64,000 nt of DNA from JAPLDB01 sp038206355 (GTDB taxonomy: Bacteria; Bacteroidota; Bacteroidia; AKYH767-A; 2013-40CM-41-45), in assembly GCA_038206355.1 (NCBI GenBank), contig JBBRAY010000012.1, forward strand, positions 1-64,000, read 5' to 3'. This document shows, piece by piece, positions 19,143 through 27,131 of this stretch (positions are counted from its first letter, which is position 1; each line of letters starts with the position of its first letter). The notes under the pieces are model-generated. The model was given only the letters and a program-made list of their open reading frames with translations. It made no database searches and was not told where the DNA came from. Both the position numbers and the translations under genes were made by a program.

Positions 19143-20708
19143 ATGAATACTGACACCCTTACAGGTAAAGATTATGGAATAGCTGAAGCCCTTAAAACGC
19201 TCGGAATTCAGAAAATTAATAATGGCGCTTCTACCGGCACGCAATGGATTGAAACGAATGGAGAAATTATTGAATCATTTTCTCCTGCCGATGGGAAAAG
19301 CATTGGTAAAATCAAACAGGCTACTGCTGAAGATTATGAAAATATTATTCTGAAGGCGCAGGAAGCTTTTCAAAAATGGAGAATGATACCTGCTCCTAAA
19401 CGGGGAGAAGTGGTACGGCAAATCGGCGATGAACTTCGAAAGTATAAAGAGCCTCTGGGAAAACTCGTTAGTTATGAAATGGGAAAAATTTACCAGGAGG
19501 GGCTGGGAGAGGTTCAGGAGATGATCGACATCTGCGATTTCGCTGTTGGGTTATCCCGGCAGCTTTATGGATTAACCATGCATAGCGAACGTTCTCGCCA
19601 TCGCATGTACGAACAATATCATCCGCTTGGTATTGTGGGCGTAATCAGTGCCTTTAATTTTCCGGTTGCGGTTTGGAGCTGGAATGCAATGCTGGCAATG
19701 GTTTGCGGGGATACAATAGTCTGGAAACCCTCCAGCAAAGTGATGTTGTGTGCCATTGCAACACATCACATCATTGCAGGTGTGTTGAAGCGAAATAACG
19801 TTCCTGAAGGCGTTGTAAATCTTGTTGCCGGCGGATCAAAATATGTAGGTGATAATTTCCTTGCCGATCACAGGGTGCCGCTGATATCAGCAACAGGTAG
19901 TACAAGGGTCGGAAAAAGGGTTGGGAAAATTGTTGGCGAACGTCTTGGAAGAAGTCTCCTTGAGCTGGGTGGTAACAACGCCATCATCATCAGTGAACAT
20001 GCTGACATGGACCTCGCTTTACGGGCCGTCCTTTTCGGGGCCGTGGGTACTGCCGGACAAAGATGTACTTCCACGCGCAGGCTGATCATTCATGAATCAG
20101 TATATGAAACGTTTAAGAATAAGCTATTAAGTGCTTACAAGCACATCAGGATCGGACATCCGCTGGACGATAAAACACTCGTGGGGCCACTCATTGACCT
20201 TGATGCAGTAAATGGGTTTATCACTGCTCAGGATCGTGTGAAGAAAGAAGGAGGTAAAATAATTTATGGTGGTGAAGTGTTGAAGGGAGACGGCTATGAA
20301 AGCGGTTGTTATGTGATGCCATGCATTGCTGAGGTGACTAAAAATCTGCAGATCGTTTGCGAAGAAACCTTTGCGCCGCTTTTGTACCTGGTGAAGTATA
20401 AAACTATTGATGAAGCGATTGCGCTCCACAACGATGTCCCGCAAGGATTGTCATCCGCCATTTTCTCCCGCAATATTTTAGAGACTGAAAAATTTCTCTC
20501 TCACGAAGGCAGCGATTGCGGAATTGCAAATGTGAATATCGGAACCAGTGGAGCCGAGATTGGCGGTGCTTTTGGAGGTGAAAAAGAAACCGGCGGAGGC
20601 CGTGAAAGCGGAAGCGACAGCTGGAAAATATATATGCGCAGGCAAACCAATACGATTAACTATTCAACCGAACTGCCGCTGGCCCAGGGAATACATTTTG
20701 ATATCTGA
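19143..20708 (+). CDS. Aldehyde dehydrogenase, ALDH7 family (aminoadipate-semialdehyde type)
   Basis: 521 residues of the NAD-dependent aldehyde dehydrogenase superfamily. The sequence SLLELGGNNAIII (general-base E274) with the double asparagine, and GTAGQRCTSTRRLI (nucleophile C308), are the ALDH7/antiquitin signature. FNFP (N172) and ATGSTRVGK form the NAD site. ALDH7 members oxidise 2-aminoadipate 6-semialdehyde in lysine catabolism and some general aldehydes; no other lysine-degradation gene is in the window. The hairpin terminator at 20736 follows the stop. Confidence 0.85.
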   Translation: MNTDTLTGKDYGIAEALKTLGIQKINNGASTGTQWIETNGEIIESFSPADGKSIGKIKQATAEDYENIILKAQEAFQKWRMIPAPKRGEVVRQIGDELRKYKEPLGKLVSYEMGKIYQEGLGEVQEMIDICDFAVGLSRQLYGLTMHSERSRHRMYEQYHPLGIVGVISAFNFPVAVWSWNAMLAMVCGDTIVWKPSSKVMLCAIATHHIIAGVLKRNNVPEGVVNLVAGGSKYVGDNFLADHRVPLISATGSTRVGKRVGKIVGERLGRSLLELGGNNAIIISEHADMDLALRAVLFGAVGTAGQRCTSTRRLIIHESVYETFKNKLLSAYKHIRIGHPLDDKTLVGPLIDLDAVNGFITAQDRVKKEGGKIIYGGEVLKGDGYESGCYVMPCIAEVTKNLQIVCEETFAPLLYLVKYKTIDEAIALHNDVPQGLSSAIFSRNILETEKFLSHEGSDCGIANVNIGTSGAEIGGAFGGEKETGGGRESGSDSWKIYMRRQTNTINYSTELPLAQGIHFDI

Positions 20709-20735
20709 TACACTTTGATGGGTAACTCTAAATAG

Positions 20736-20776
20736 ACAGCCGCTGAACAAAATGTTTAGCGGCTGTTATTTTTATT
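20736..20776 (+). terminator. Rho-independent terminator after the ALDH gene
   Basis: ACAGCCGCTGAAC (20736-20748) pairs with GTTTAGCGGCTGT (20754-20766), a 13-bp stem with one G-U pair and a five-base loop. The T-rich tract TATTTTTATT follows. It also separates the convergent TPR gene ending at 20809. Confidence 0.8.
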
Positions 20777-20808
20777 CTGATCTCAAATCTCTAATCGGGA
20801 GTTTTTAT

Positions 20809-22602
20809 TTACTTCCCTCCGGCTTTTTTGTTTTTTGGATCGAGTTCGTATTCAATTGATTTTTTCCACTCAATTATTTCCTTGTTTTCGGGATCTATCT
20901 CGAGAATTTTATTCAGGTATTCAAGTGCCGTTTTTAGATTCTTATTTACCTGTACATAATATGCTGCTAAATACCGGTATCCTTCTACAAGTCCGCTCTT
21001 GTATTTGGCGGAATTTGCTGTATCGGCCGTAGCAACTTCAATGTACTTTTCATAATGCGGCTTCGCAAGTCCGTCCTTCGAAGTTGAATCAATAAATGCA
21101 TTTGCTTTTGCACGCCATAAGAATCCACTGGCATAAGTAGGTGTGAGCTCATTCACTTTTGCAAAAGCTGTATCAGCATTCAAATAATCCGTGCTGAAGA
21201 AATATGATCTTCCAAGATTAAAGTAATCCGTTACAGTTGCACCTTTACAATTCTGAATCTTCTCTTGTATGATTGCCGCGGCTTCAGTGTACTTTTTCAA
21301 TTTGTCGTAACTCTTCCATATCTCCTGAAGTAAATCGCACCTTGAGTTATCCCGCAGGTAGGCTTTTCTGAGTAAGTCAACGCCCAGAGAATCCAGGTCA
21401 TTCATTATACAAATCTTTCCATAGTATTCATAATCCTGAGGGATGCGCCTGTCTTCTTTTACATTTTCAAAAAGCTTTTGTGCTGCAACCAATGCCTTTG
21501 CGGAATCTTTAGTTTCATACATTGAATAAGCAGTAACCCGAAGCAGGGTTGGACTTTTGGCATCGCAGGTTTTGTTAAGCTGATTAATTTCACTAATAGC
21601 TCCGGAATAATCCTTACTCAGGTAAAGAAATGACGCATACCGGATTCGGGCACCGCAATTATTACTTGAAAGTTCGAGATATCTTTTATACTCTGATTTG
21701 GCATCTTCAAGTTTTCCAAGCCTGTAATAGCATTCTCCCAGTTCCCTGTGCGCAGGAGCAAATGAATCATCAATTTTAATGGCGTCTTTAAATTCATTTG
21801 CTGCGCCTTCATAGTTTGTAGATCGCTTATACAATCTTCCTTTATTTACAATTGCCTTCACTGATTTGGGATCCAGTTCCATTGCTTTGTTGTAATAATC
21901 TGCCGCCAGCGTACCATTATTCAGTTCAGAGTAAATATCACCGAACAAGATCTTAATTTCAGGATTTTTTGGCTGCAATGCAGCTGCTCTGTCCAGCAGC
22001 CCTTTTGCTTTTTCAAGTTCTTTATTTTTCAGATGAACAAAAGCATCAGCTGCTTCAATTAATATCTGTGCGTTCTTTGTCCCTGCTTTTACAATTGTTT
22101 CATCTATAATGCTGATTGCTGTTTTCACGTTGGCGGTTGCAGTCTGATAAAGTGCGTTGGAAGTATCAGCAATCTCCTTCATTCTCCTCAGTTGCAAATC
22201 GTCTTCCGCAGTTTTTGACGATAGTTTATCATAGTTGGTTTTTACCATCTGATAATCGTCATTCGCAATATTGCTGTTTCGTTTTGTTTCGGCTACGCTA
22301 TAGAGATTGAGAAGATATTTTGCTTTTCCAATTTGAATCAATAAATTACCCTGATCTACGCTTGCGCCTTTGTTATACATCACCTGCGCCGAGTCCGGGT
22401 TTTCGCTTAACAGATAATTTTCTCCGAAATAATAATAGGTAGTTGCATTGGATGGATCTTTTGATATCAGGTCTTTGAAAAGTATTGTGGCATCTTCATA
22501 CTGTTCATTATTGGTAAGCCTGATAGCATCATTCAGTGTCTGTGAAAAAACACTGGCACTCATCAGCAGCGCTGCTATAAATACACTTTTTTTCATTTTC
22601 AT
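20809..22602 (-). CDS. TPR-repeat periplasmic protein, last gene of the Ton cluster
   Basis: 597 residues with a signal peptide (KKSVFIAALLMSASVFSQ). A series of tetratricopeptide repeats spans nearly the whole mature protein, for example GDIYSELNNGTLAADYYNKA, RELGECYYRLGKLEDAKSEY and LNKILEIDPENKEI at the end. It lies 47 bases after the PstS-like gene in a same-strand run that begins with exbB. A protein-interaction scaffold in the periplasm is expected from the repeats; its specific partner is unknown. This gene order recurs in Bacteroidota as far as I know, which supports a shared role. Confidence 0.8.
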   Translation of the reverse strand: MKMKKSVFIAALLMSASVFSQTLNDAIRLTNNEQYEDATILFKDLISKDPSNATTYYYFGENYLLSENPDSAQVMYNKGASVDQGNLLIQIGKAKYLLNLYSVAETKRNSNIANDDYQMVKTNYDKLSSKTAEDDLQLRRMKEIADTSNALYQTATANVKTAISIIDETIVKAGTKNAQILIEAADAFVHLKNKELEKAKGLLDRAAALQPKNPEIKILFGDIYSELNNGTLAADYYNKAMELDPKSVKAIVNKGRLYKRSTNYEGAANEFKDAIKIDDSFAPAHRELGECYYRLGKLEDAKSEYKRYLELSSNNCGARIRYASFLYLSKDYSGAISEINQLNKTCDAKSPTLLRVTAYSMYETKDSAKALVAAQKLFENVKEDRRIPQDYEYYGKICIMNDLDSLGVDLLRKAYLRDNSRCDLLQEIWKSYDKLKKYTEAAAIIQEKIQNCKGATVTDYFNLGRSYFFSTDYLNADTAFAKVNELTPTYASGFLWRAKANAFIDSTSKDGLAKPHYEKYIEVATADTANSAKYKSGLVEGYRYLAAYYVQVNKNLKTALEYLNKILEIDPENKEIIEWKKSIEYELDPKNKKAGGK

Positions 22603-22649
22603 TTTTTCTAACTCTTGCTTTATACAATACTTTTTACAAAGATAGGTTA

Positions 22650-23606
22650 TCAGTTTGCGCGGATCAAACGAACAGGCATCGTTGCGGGCAACATTCCCAT
22701 TAACCTGATGATCCTTTGACCCTGATCCCCTGCAACAAATGAAGCAAAGCCGGTGCCAAGACCATTTCTTCCTTCCCGGCTGATGATATAAACGTCCCGG
22801 GTAAGCGGATATTGCTTTAATGCAATATATGCCTGATAAGGTTTGAAGTACTCATGGGAAAATTTTGAAGTATCAGGGGGAGAAAGTTCCGCAATTCTGA
22901 CTTTTTTCAAAAACTGATTTGTCATCGGATCGTCACGGTCGCTGACCCAGTTTACACTGATAACGCCAATTGCATTGGCGTTTTTGCTTACATAGTCTGC
23001 AACATCTGCATTTGAATTGACAGCAAACCAGTTTTCGGGCATAGTATTTTTGTCAAGCTGAAATGTTTCTTGCAGGTATCTCGTATTTGAAGATCCGTTC
23101 TTATCAAATACAAGTACAATATTACCGAGCGCAGAGGCGGAATTTTTTTGTTTCCAGTCGCCAAAACTGCCGTTCACAATTTTTGTAAGCTCATTAAAAC
23201 TAAAGGTGGTATCCGGATTTTCATTGTTGACAACAATAGCAACTGCATCAATTGCAACTTTTGTTACGCGGGGAATAATTTTTCGTTCTAAAAAAAAATC
23301 TTTTTCCTGCTGATTTAATTCACGGGAGGAAATAATTAAACGGACCGAATCATTCCCGATCAATTCTTTGAATGCCTCACTCTCCGGCAGATATTTAATG
23401 TGAAGATTGGCTTTCTGATACAGACTTTGAAAGGTATCAGACTCAACAGACATCAGTGGCTGATAGGATTCATCACATACAATAAGAACTTCACCGGAAG
23501 TAGGGGTATCGTTATAAGTAGGTTTGTCTTTACCGGATTTACATGCGGTGAGAAAAGGAAGAATACCTGCTACAATCAGTAAATAAATTCCCTTATTGAT
23601 TGGCAT
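22650..23606 (-). CDS. PstS-like substrate-binding lipoprotein
   Basis: 318 residues from the Met at 23606. MPINKGIYLLIVAGILPFL is followed by a lipobox ending in the cysteine of TAC, making a lipoprotein. A longer ORF begins at 23672 but would put 22 residues before the signal peptide. The mature part is a two-lobe periplasmic-binding fold of the phosphate-binding PBP-like type (PF12849), with LNQQEKDFF, IDAVAIVVNNENPDT, FNELTKIVNGSFGDWKQ and GSSNTRYLQETF. No ABC permease or ATPase accompanies it. It overlaps the small membrane gene by 14 bases, so it is part of the Ton operon; a role in phosphate uptake is not established. Confidence 0.8.
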   Translation of the reverse strand: MPINKGIYLLIVAGILPFLTACKSGKDKPTYNDTPTSGEVLIVCDESYQPLMSVESDTFQSLYQKANLHIKYLPESEAFKELIGNDSVRLIISSRELNQQEKDFFLERKIIPRVTKVAIDAVAIVVNNENPDTTFSFNELTKIVNGSFGDWKQKNSASALGNIVLVFDKNGSSNTRYLQETFQLDKNTMPENWFAVNSNADVADYVSKNANAIGVISVNWVSDRDDPMTNQFLKKVRIAELSPPDTSKFSHEYFKPYQAYIALKQYPLTRDVYIISREGRNGLGTGFASFVAGDQGQRIIRLMGMLPATMPVRLIRAN

Positions 23607-23832
23607 GTTCCTGATCTGTTTCCGGATGCACAGAAAAAGTTTTGTATAAACGGTATCCGCGGTATGCAGCATAAAGTAAAAGTACTATACCCATCATTTT
23701 TGTATTTACTTCCGGCAATGCATCTAAGTGAACAGTAAAAAGTAGCAGAATCCCGGCGATGGCATATAATGTCATCATAATGAGATTGAACCAAAAATGA
23801 AATTTACCTGCGAATTTTTTCTGCTCTGACAT
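23593..23832 (-). CDS. Small two-helix membrane protein of the Ton cluster
   Basis: 79 residues with two membrane segments (WFNLIMMTLYAIAGILLLF and MGIVLLLYAAYRGYRLY) and a short charged tail. It begins nine bases after the tonB stop and its end overlaps the PstS-like start by 14 bases, so it is co-translated. I do not recognise a named family; its fixed place in the operon suggests an accessory inner-membrane role. Confidence 0.75.
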   Translation of the reverse strand: MSEQKKFAGKFHFWFNLIMMTLYAIAGILLLFTVHLDALPEVNTKMMGIVLLLYAAYRGYRLYKTFSVHPETDQEHANQ

Positions 23833-23841
23833 TCGAAAAAA

Positions 23842-24636
23842 TTACTTCAACGTAAAATTTACGGGGAGATTAAACTGAACCTGAACGCTTCGTCCGTTCT
23901 GACGGCCTGCCTTCCAATCGGGCATTGATTTCACCACACGCAAAGCCTCTTCATCGCACCCACCGCCAATTCCCCGAAGAATTTTGGCTTCTTTAATTTT
24001 TCCGTCTTTATCAACAACAAAACTCACATACACACGGCCTGTGATATTATTCTCCCGTGCCACCGGAGGATATTTAATATTCCTGGCAATGTACTCCAGC
24101 ATTTTATCTTCACCTCCCGGAAATGAAGGCATCTCCTCAACAATCGTAAATACTTTTCCTTCATCAGGATCAACTACGGGATTTTCAGGTGGCAGATCAA
24201 CCAGATTTTCTCCTTCCTGGGTTTCTGTACTAACCTGAACGTCTTTAATTTCATCAACTGTTGGTGGGGGCTCAACAACTTCTTCGTCTTTTACAACTTT
24301 CGGTGGCGTAAACTTTATAGTCTGCTGAACAGGAGGTGGAGGAATTACCGGTGGAGGGGGGGGAGTTGATTTATCTATTGGTGGTGGTTCTGCGAGCGTA
24401 ATCTCTGTAAGCACTTTGTCATCTTTCCCAATGTTAGATTTTGAGATTAGGTTAGCAATGAATGGAATAGCAAAAGCAACGATAACAGCACATACAGTAA
24501 TTAGCAATGCCCGGAGTATACGCCTCTCATATTCTTTGCGAAGCTGGTATGCGCCGTATTCTTTGTTCCTGTTGGCAAATACCAACTCCGCCCGATCACG
24601 GTTCGTTGCATCATTCCAGTCTAAGAGCCATTTCAT
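23842..24636 (-). CDS. Energy transducer TonB
   Basis: 264 residues. A cytoplasmic stretch (ANRNKEYGAYQLRKEYERR) precedes the single membrane helix (about 44-66). This is the longer N-terminus usual for Bacteroidota TonB. The periplasmic linker is proline-rich (DKSTPPPPPVIPPPPVQ). The C-terminal TonB domain carries FPGGEDKMLEYIARNIKYPP, GRVYVSFVVDKDGKI and CDEEALRVVKSMPDWKAG. It transmits proton-motive energy from ExbB/ExbD to outer-membrane receptors. Located 70 bases after the second exbD. Confidence 0.94.
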   Translation of the reverse strand: MKWLLDWNDATNRDRAELVFANRNKEYGAYQLRKEYERRILRALLITVCAVIVAFAIPFIANLISKSNIGKDDKVLTEITLAEPPPIDKSTPPPPPVIPPPPVQQTIKFTPPKVVKDEEVVEPPPTVDEIKDVQVSTETQEGENLVDLPPENPVVDPDEGKVFTIVEEMPSFPGGEDKMLEYIARNIKYPPVARENNITGRVYVSFVVDKDGKIKEAKILRGIGGGCDEEALRVVKSMPDWKAGRQNGRSVQVQFNLPVNFTLK

Positions 24637-24706
24637 TTTCTTGCTTATTTATTACCTATAACGGTTCAATTCTTAAATTCTTTTTGTCCGCAAAAATGTA
24701 ATCAAT

Positions 24707-25351
24707 CTATTGTTGCGTATTCTTTATGAGTTCCTCCTCTGTTTCTGATACATCCACAATGGCATAACGGGATACATTTGTAATCAGCATTTCATCAAGA
24801 ATATCAACGAGATTCTTGTATTTTGATTTGTCATCAGGTTTAATCAGAACAATCAGCCCTTTCTTTTCGGCGGCTTTTACTGCAGCGATATGCCTTTTTA
24901 TTTCGTCATTGTCATTCTTAATCAGTCCTTTATCCACAGAATCACGAACAGCCTTCACCTGGTCAAATACCAGTTTATTTTTTTCAAGTAATATATTGTG
25001 AATGCTGTTTACTCCTTTAAGAGAAAAATTTGCAAGATTTGTTTCAGGAGGCTGGGCCGGGTCATCAACACCCATATACCAGATAATGCGGTCATTCTCG
25101 GTCAGCAGCAACGATAATGTCTGTGATGCAGGAACCTTTGTTCTGTCTTCATCTTTTACCTCATCCTTTACGGGCATGGTAATGTCCATTGTCTTTGGCT
25201 TACTGAAAGTGGTAGTCAGCATAAAAAAAGTGAGGAGCAGAAAAGCCAGATCCACCATTGGAGTCATGTCAATATGAGTGGATGATTTTTTAGCACGTAC
25301 TTTTTTGTGCTTCTTATCGCTACCCTGTTCCTTTTGTTGGACCTCTGACAT
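24707..25351 (-). CDS. exbD: ExbD/TolR family protein (second of two)
   Basis: 214 residues. A lysine-rich cytoplasmic start (KHKKVRAKKSS) precedes one membrane helix containing the proton-carrying aspartate in MTPMVDLAFLLLTFFML, then a periplasmic domain. The periplasmic part is longer than E. coli ExbD because of a charged helical insertion around residues 110-160. Located 22 bases after the first exbD gene; the two differ clearly and are not a recent duplication. Confidence 0.9.
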   Translation of the reverse strand: MSEVQQKEQGSDKKHKKVRAKKSSTHIDMTPMVDLAFLLLTFFMLTTTFSKPKTMDITMPVKDEVKDEDRTKVPASQTLSLLLTENDRIIWYMGVDDPAQPPETNLANFSLKGVNSIHNILLEKNKLVFDQVKAVRDSVDKGLIKNDNDEIKRHIAAVKAAEKKGLIVLIKPDDKSKYKNLVDILDEMLITNVSRYAIVDVSETEEELIKNTQQ

Positions 25352-25373
25352 TGTTCTTTTTTTCTAGATTATT

Positions 25374-25985
25374 TTATTTCTCTTCAGTTCGGGTCTCTAA
25401 ATTCGTAATCAATGCAAAATGGTTTGCCTTATTATCCTGTAAGATAGATATTACCCTCTTAATGGTTGGGATATCAGCGTCTCCATCACCACGTATTGCC
25501 ATGTTGTACAAGGGGCCGGCATGACGACCAAAATTTATCCAATCTGAAAGCTGGTTATCGAGGGAGTCATGTGGAATACCTTTAGTCTCCAGGTTCATTT
25601 TCTTACGCATTTCTTCGTCAGCACCTAAATATGCCTTCATGTTCTCCATCGGCATACCAAAAGTAGACAAAAGAGAAAATCGTTTTTCTTCCTGTGGAGT
25701 GAATGAAACCTTATAACGTTCTGCCATTTTATTCAGTATGGCTATGCGGACTTTTTGCCCTTCTACATTATAAAAAACCCGACCGTCCTTATCAACGGTG
25801 ATCATAAAAACATTTTTCTCAGGCAATGGAATTTCCGAAACAGATGATGGCATATCAACGATTACAGGTTCTTCAGGTCGGAATTTAGTAGTGAGCATAA
25901 AAAATGTCACCAACAAAAATGCCAGATCAACCATTGGCGTCATGTCCAATACTGGGCTATTCTTCGGAACTTTTACTTTAGGCAT
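25374..25985 (-). CDS. exbD: ExbD/TolR family protein (first of two)
   Basis: 203 residues with the same plan as its neighbour: short cytoplasmic tail (MPKVKVPKNSPVLD), membrane helix MTPMVDLAFLLVTFFML with the conserved aspartate, and a periplasmic domain with its own insertion (about 85-145) ending IPTIKRVISILQDNKANHFAL. Lies 106 bases after exbB. Tandem exbD genes are common in Bacteroidota Ton systems and may form a mixed dimer inside the ExbB pentamer; that stoichiometry is inference. Confidence 0.9.
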   Translation of the reverse strand: MPKVKVPKNSPVLDMTPMVDLAFLLVTFFMLTTKFRPEEPVIVDMPSSVSEIPLPEKNVFMITVDKDGRVFYNVEGQKVRIAILNKMAERYKVSFTPQEEKRFSLLSTFGMPMENMKAYLGADEEMRKKMNLETKGIPHDSLDNQLSDWINFGRHAGPLYNMAIRGDGDADIPTIKRVISILQDNKANHFALITNLETRTEEK

Positions 25986-26091
25986 TATTTAATTTATTAG
26001 TAAGAGGTTTGCCTGAAATGCAATTCCATAAACATATGAAATTGTTTTCCGCTCACGCGCTTCGGATAAGTTGGTCAATTAATTTTCCGGC

Positions 26092-26898
26092 TTATGCTTC
26101 CTTATACTTCGATGCAAATGTCTGGACAATGCTATAACCTGCCTCATCTATACCATAAGTGATACTGTCAATTTTATTTGTAAAAAAATTGTAAAAAATA
26201 ATTGCCAACGCCGATGTTCCGATTCCGAGTGCAGTATTAATAAGGGCTTCTGATATACCCGTTGACAGCGCTACGGCATCAGGTGCACCTGCCTGTGCCA
26301 ATGCCTGAAATGCGCGGATCATTCCGAATACTGTTCCAAGCAGTCCAAGTAAAGTGGCAATGGAAGCGATGGTAGAAATGATCACCAGGTTTTTCGATAG
26401 CATCGGCAGTTCAAGTGTAGTTGCTTCTTCCAGCTCTTTCTGAATAGCCAGAATCTTTCTTTCCTTATCGAGGTTCTTATCAGCTTCAATCATCTGATAC
26501 ATATTAATACCTGCATCCACCACGTTGGCAATTGAACCACGTTGTTTTTTGCATTCTGCTTTTGCACCTTCAAGGTCGCCGCTTTTCATCATTCCCCGGA
26601 TCTTTGATACAAAAGATTCAATACTTGAATTCCCTTTCGACTTCCTTATGCTAATGAATCTTTCAATTGTAAATATTACAACGATCAGGAAGCATGTTAT
26701 CAATATTGGCACCATGAACCCTCCTTTGTGCATCGTTCCGAAATAATTGATTGGATTATTTTCGGGATTATTATCCTGAAAATTGGCCGAGTCACCCAAC
26801 ACCAACATATAGAAGGCGAGTGCAATTAAAAATGCGATCGGAATTACAATTGCTACTAACATGGATTTTAATCCACCAGCGGATTCTTGCTTGCTCAT
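26092..26898 (-). CDS. exbB: ExbB/TolQ/MotA proton-channel family protein
   Basis: 268 residues with four hydrophobic segments. The first is an extra N-terminal helix (LVAIVIPIAFLIALAFYML), the others around 55-75, 165-195 and 205-235. The family core is LPMLSKNLVIISTIASIATLLGLLGTVFGMI and GISEALINTALGIGTSALAI, which line the proton path with ExbD. First gene of the Ton operon, preceded by a candidate promoter at 26972-27002. Confidence 0.93.
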   Translation of the reverse strand: MSKQESAGGLKSMLVAIVIPIAFLIALAFYMLVLGDSANFQDNNPENNPINYFGTMHKGGFMVPILITCFLIVVIFTIERFISIRKSKGNSSIESFVSKIRGMMKSGDLEGAKAECKKQRGSIANVVDAGINMYQMIEADKNLDKERKILAIQKELEEATTLELPMLSKNLVIISTIASIATLLGLLGTVFGMIRAFQALAQAGAPDAVALSTGISEALINTALGIGTSALAIIFYNFFTNKIDSITYGIDEAGYSIVQTFASKYKEA

Positions 26899-26971
26899 AT
26901 TAAATTAAGATTTATGTTTAAAATTATTCTTGTGAGAATTAAATTGGTAATGCCTTTGAAATTAAGGGACG

Positions 26972-27002
26972 CAATAATAGGAAATTCTGTTCAGATGCAA
27001 AA
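26972..27002 (-). promoter_or_regulatory. Candidate promoter of the exbB-exbD-exbD-tonB operon
   Basis: On the minus strand TTTTG is followed after 18 bases by TATTATTG, one mismatch from the Bacteroidota -7 consensus TAnnTTTG, with the TTG serving as the -33 element. The distance to the exbB ATG is about 75 bases. Confidence 0.4.
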
Positions 27003-27131
27003 CCACGATTTTTCTTTTGATAATGAGGTGACAAATTGATAAATGACTACTTCCTTCGGGAAACCCAAATGGTTTTAAGTAAGATTCCTGTTAAACACTT
27101 AGGTCATCCCGGTTATTGCATTACTAAATTC

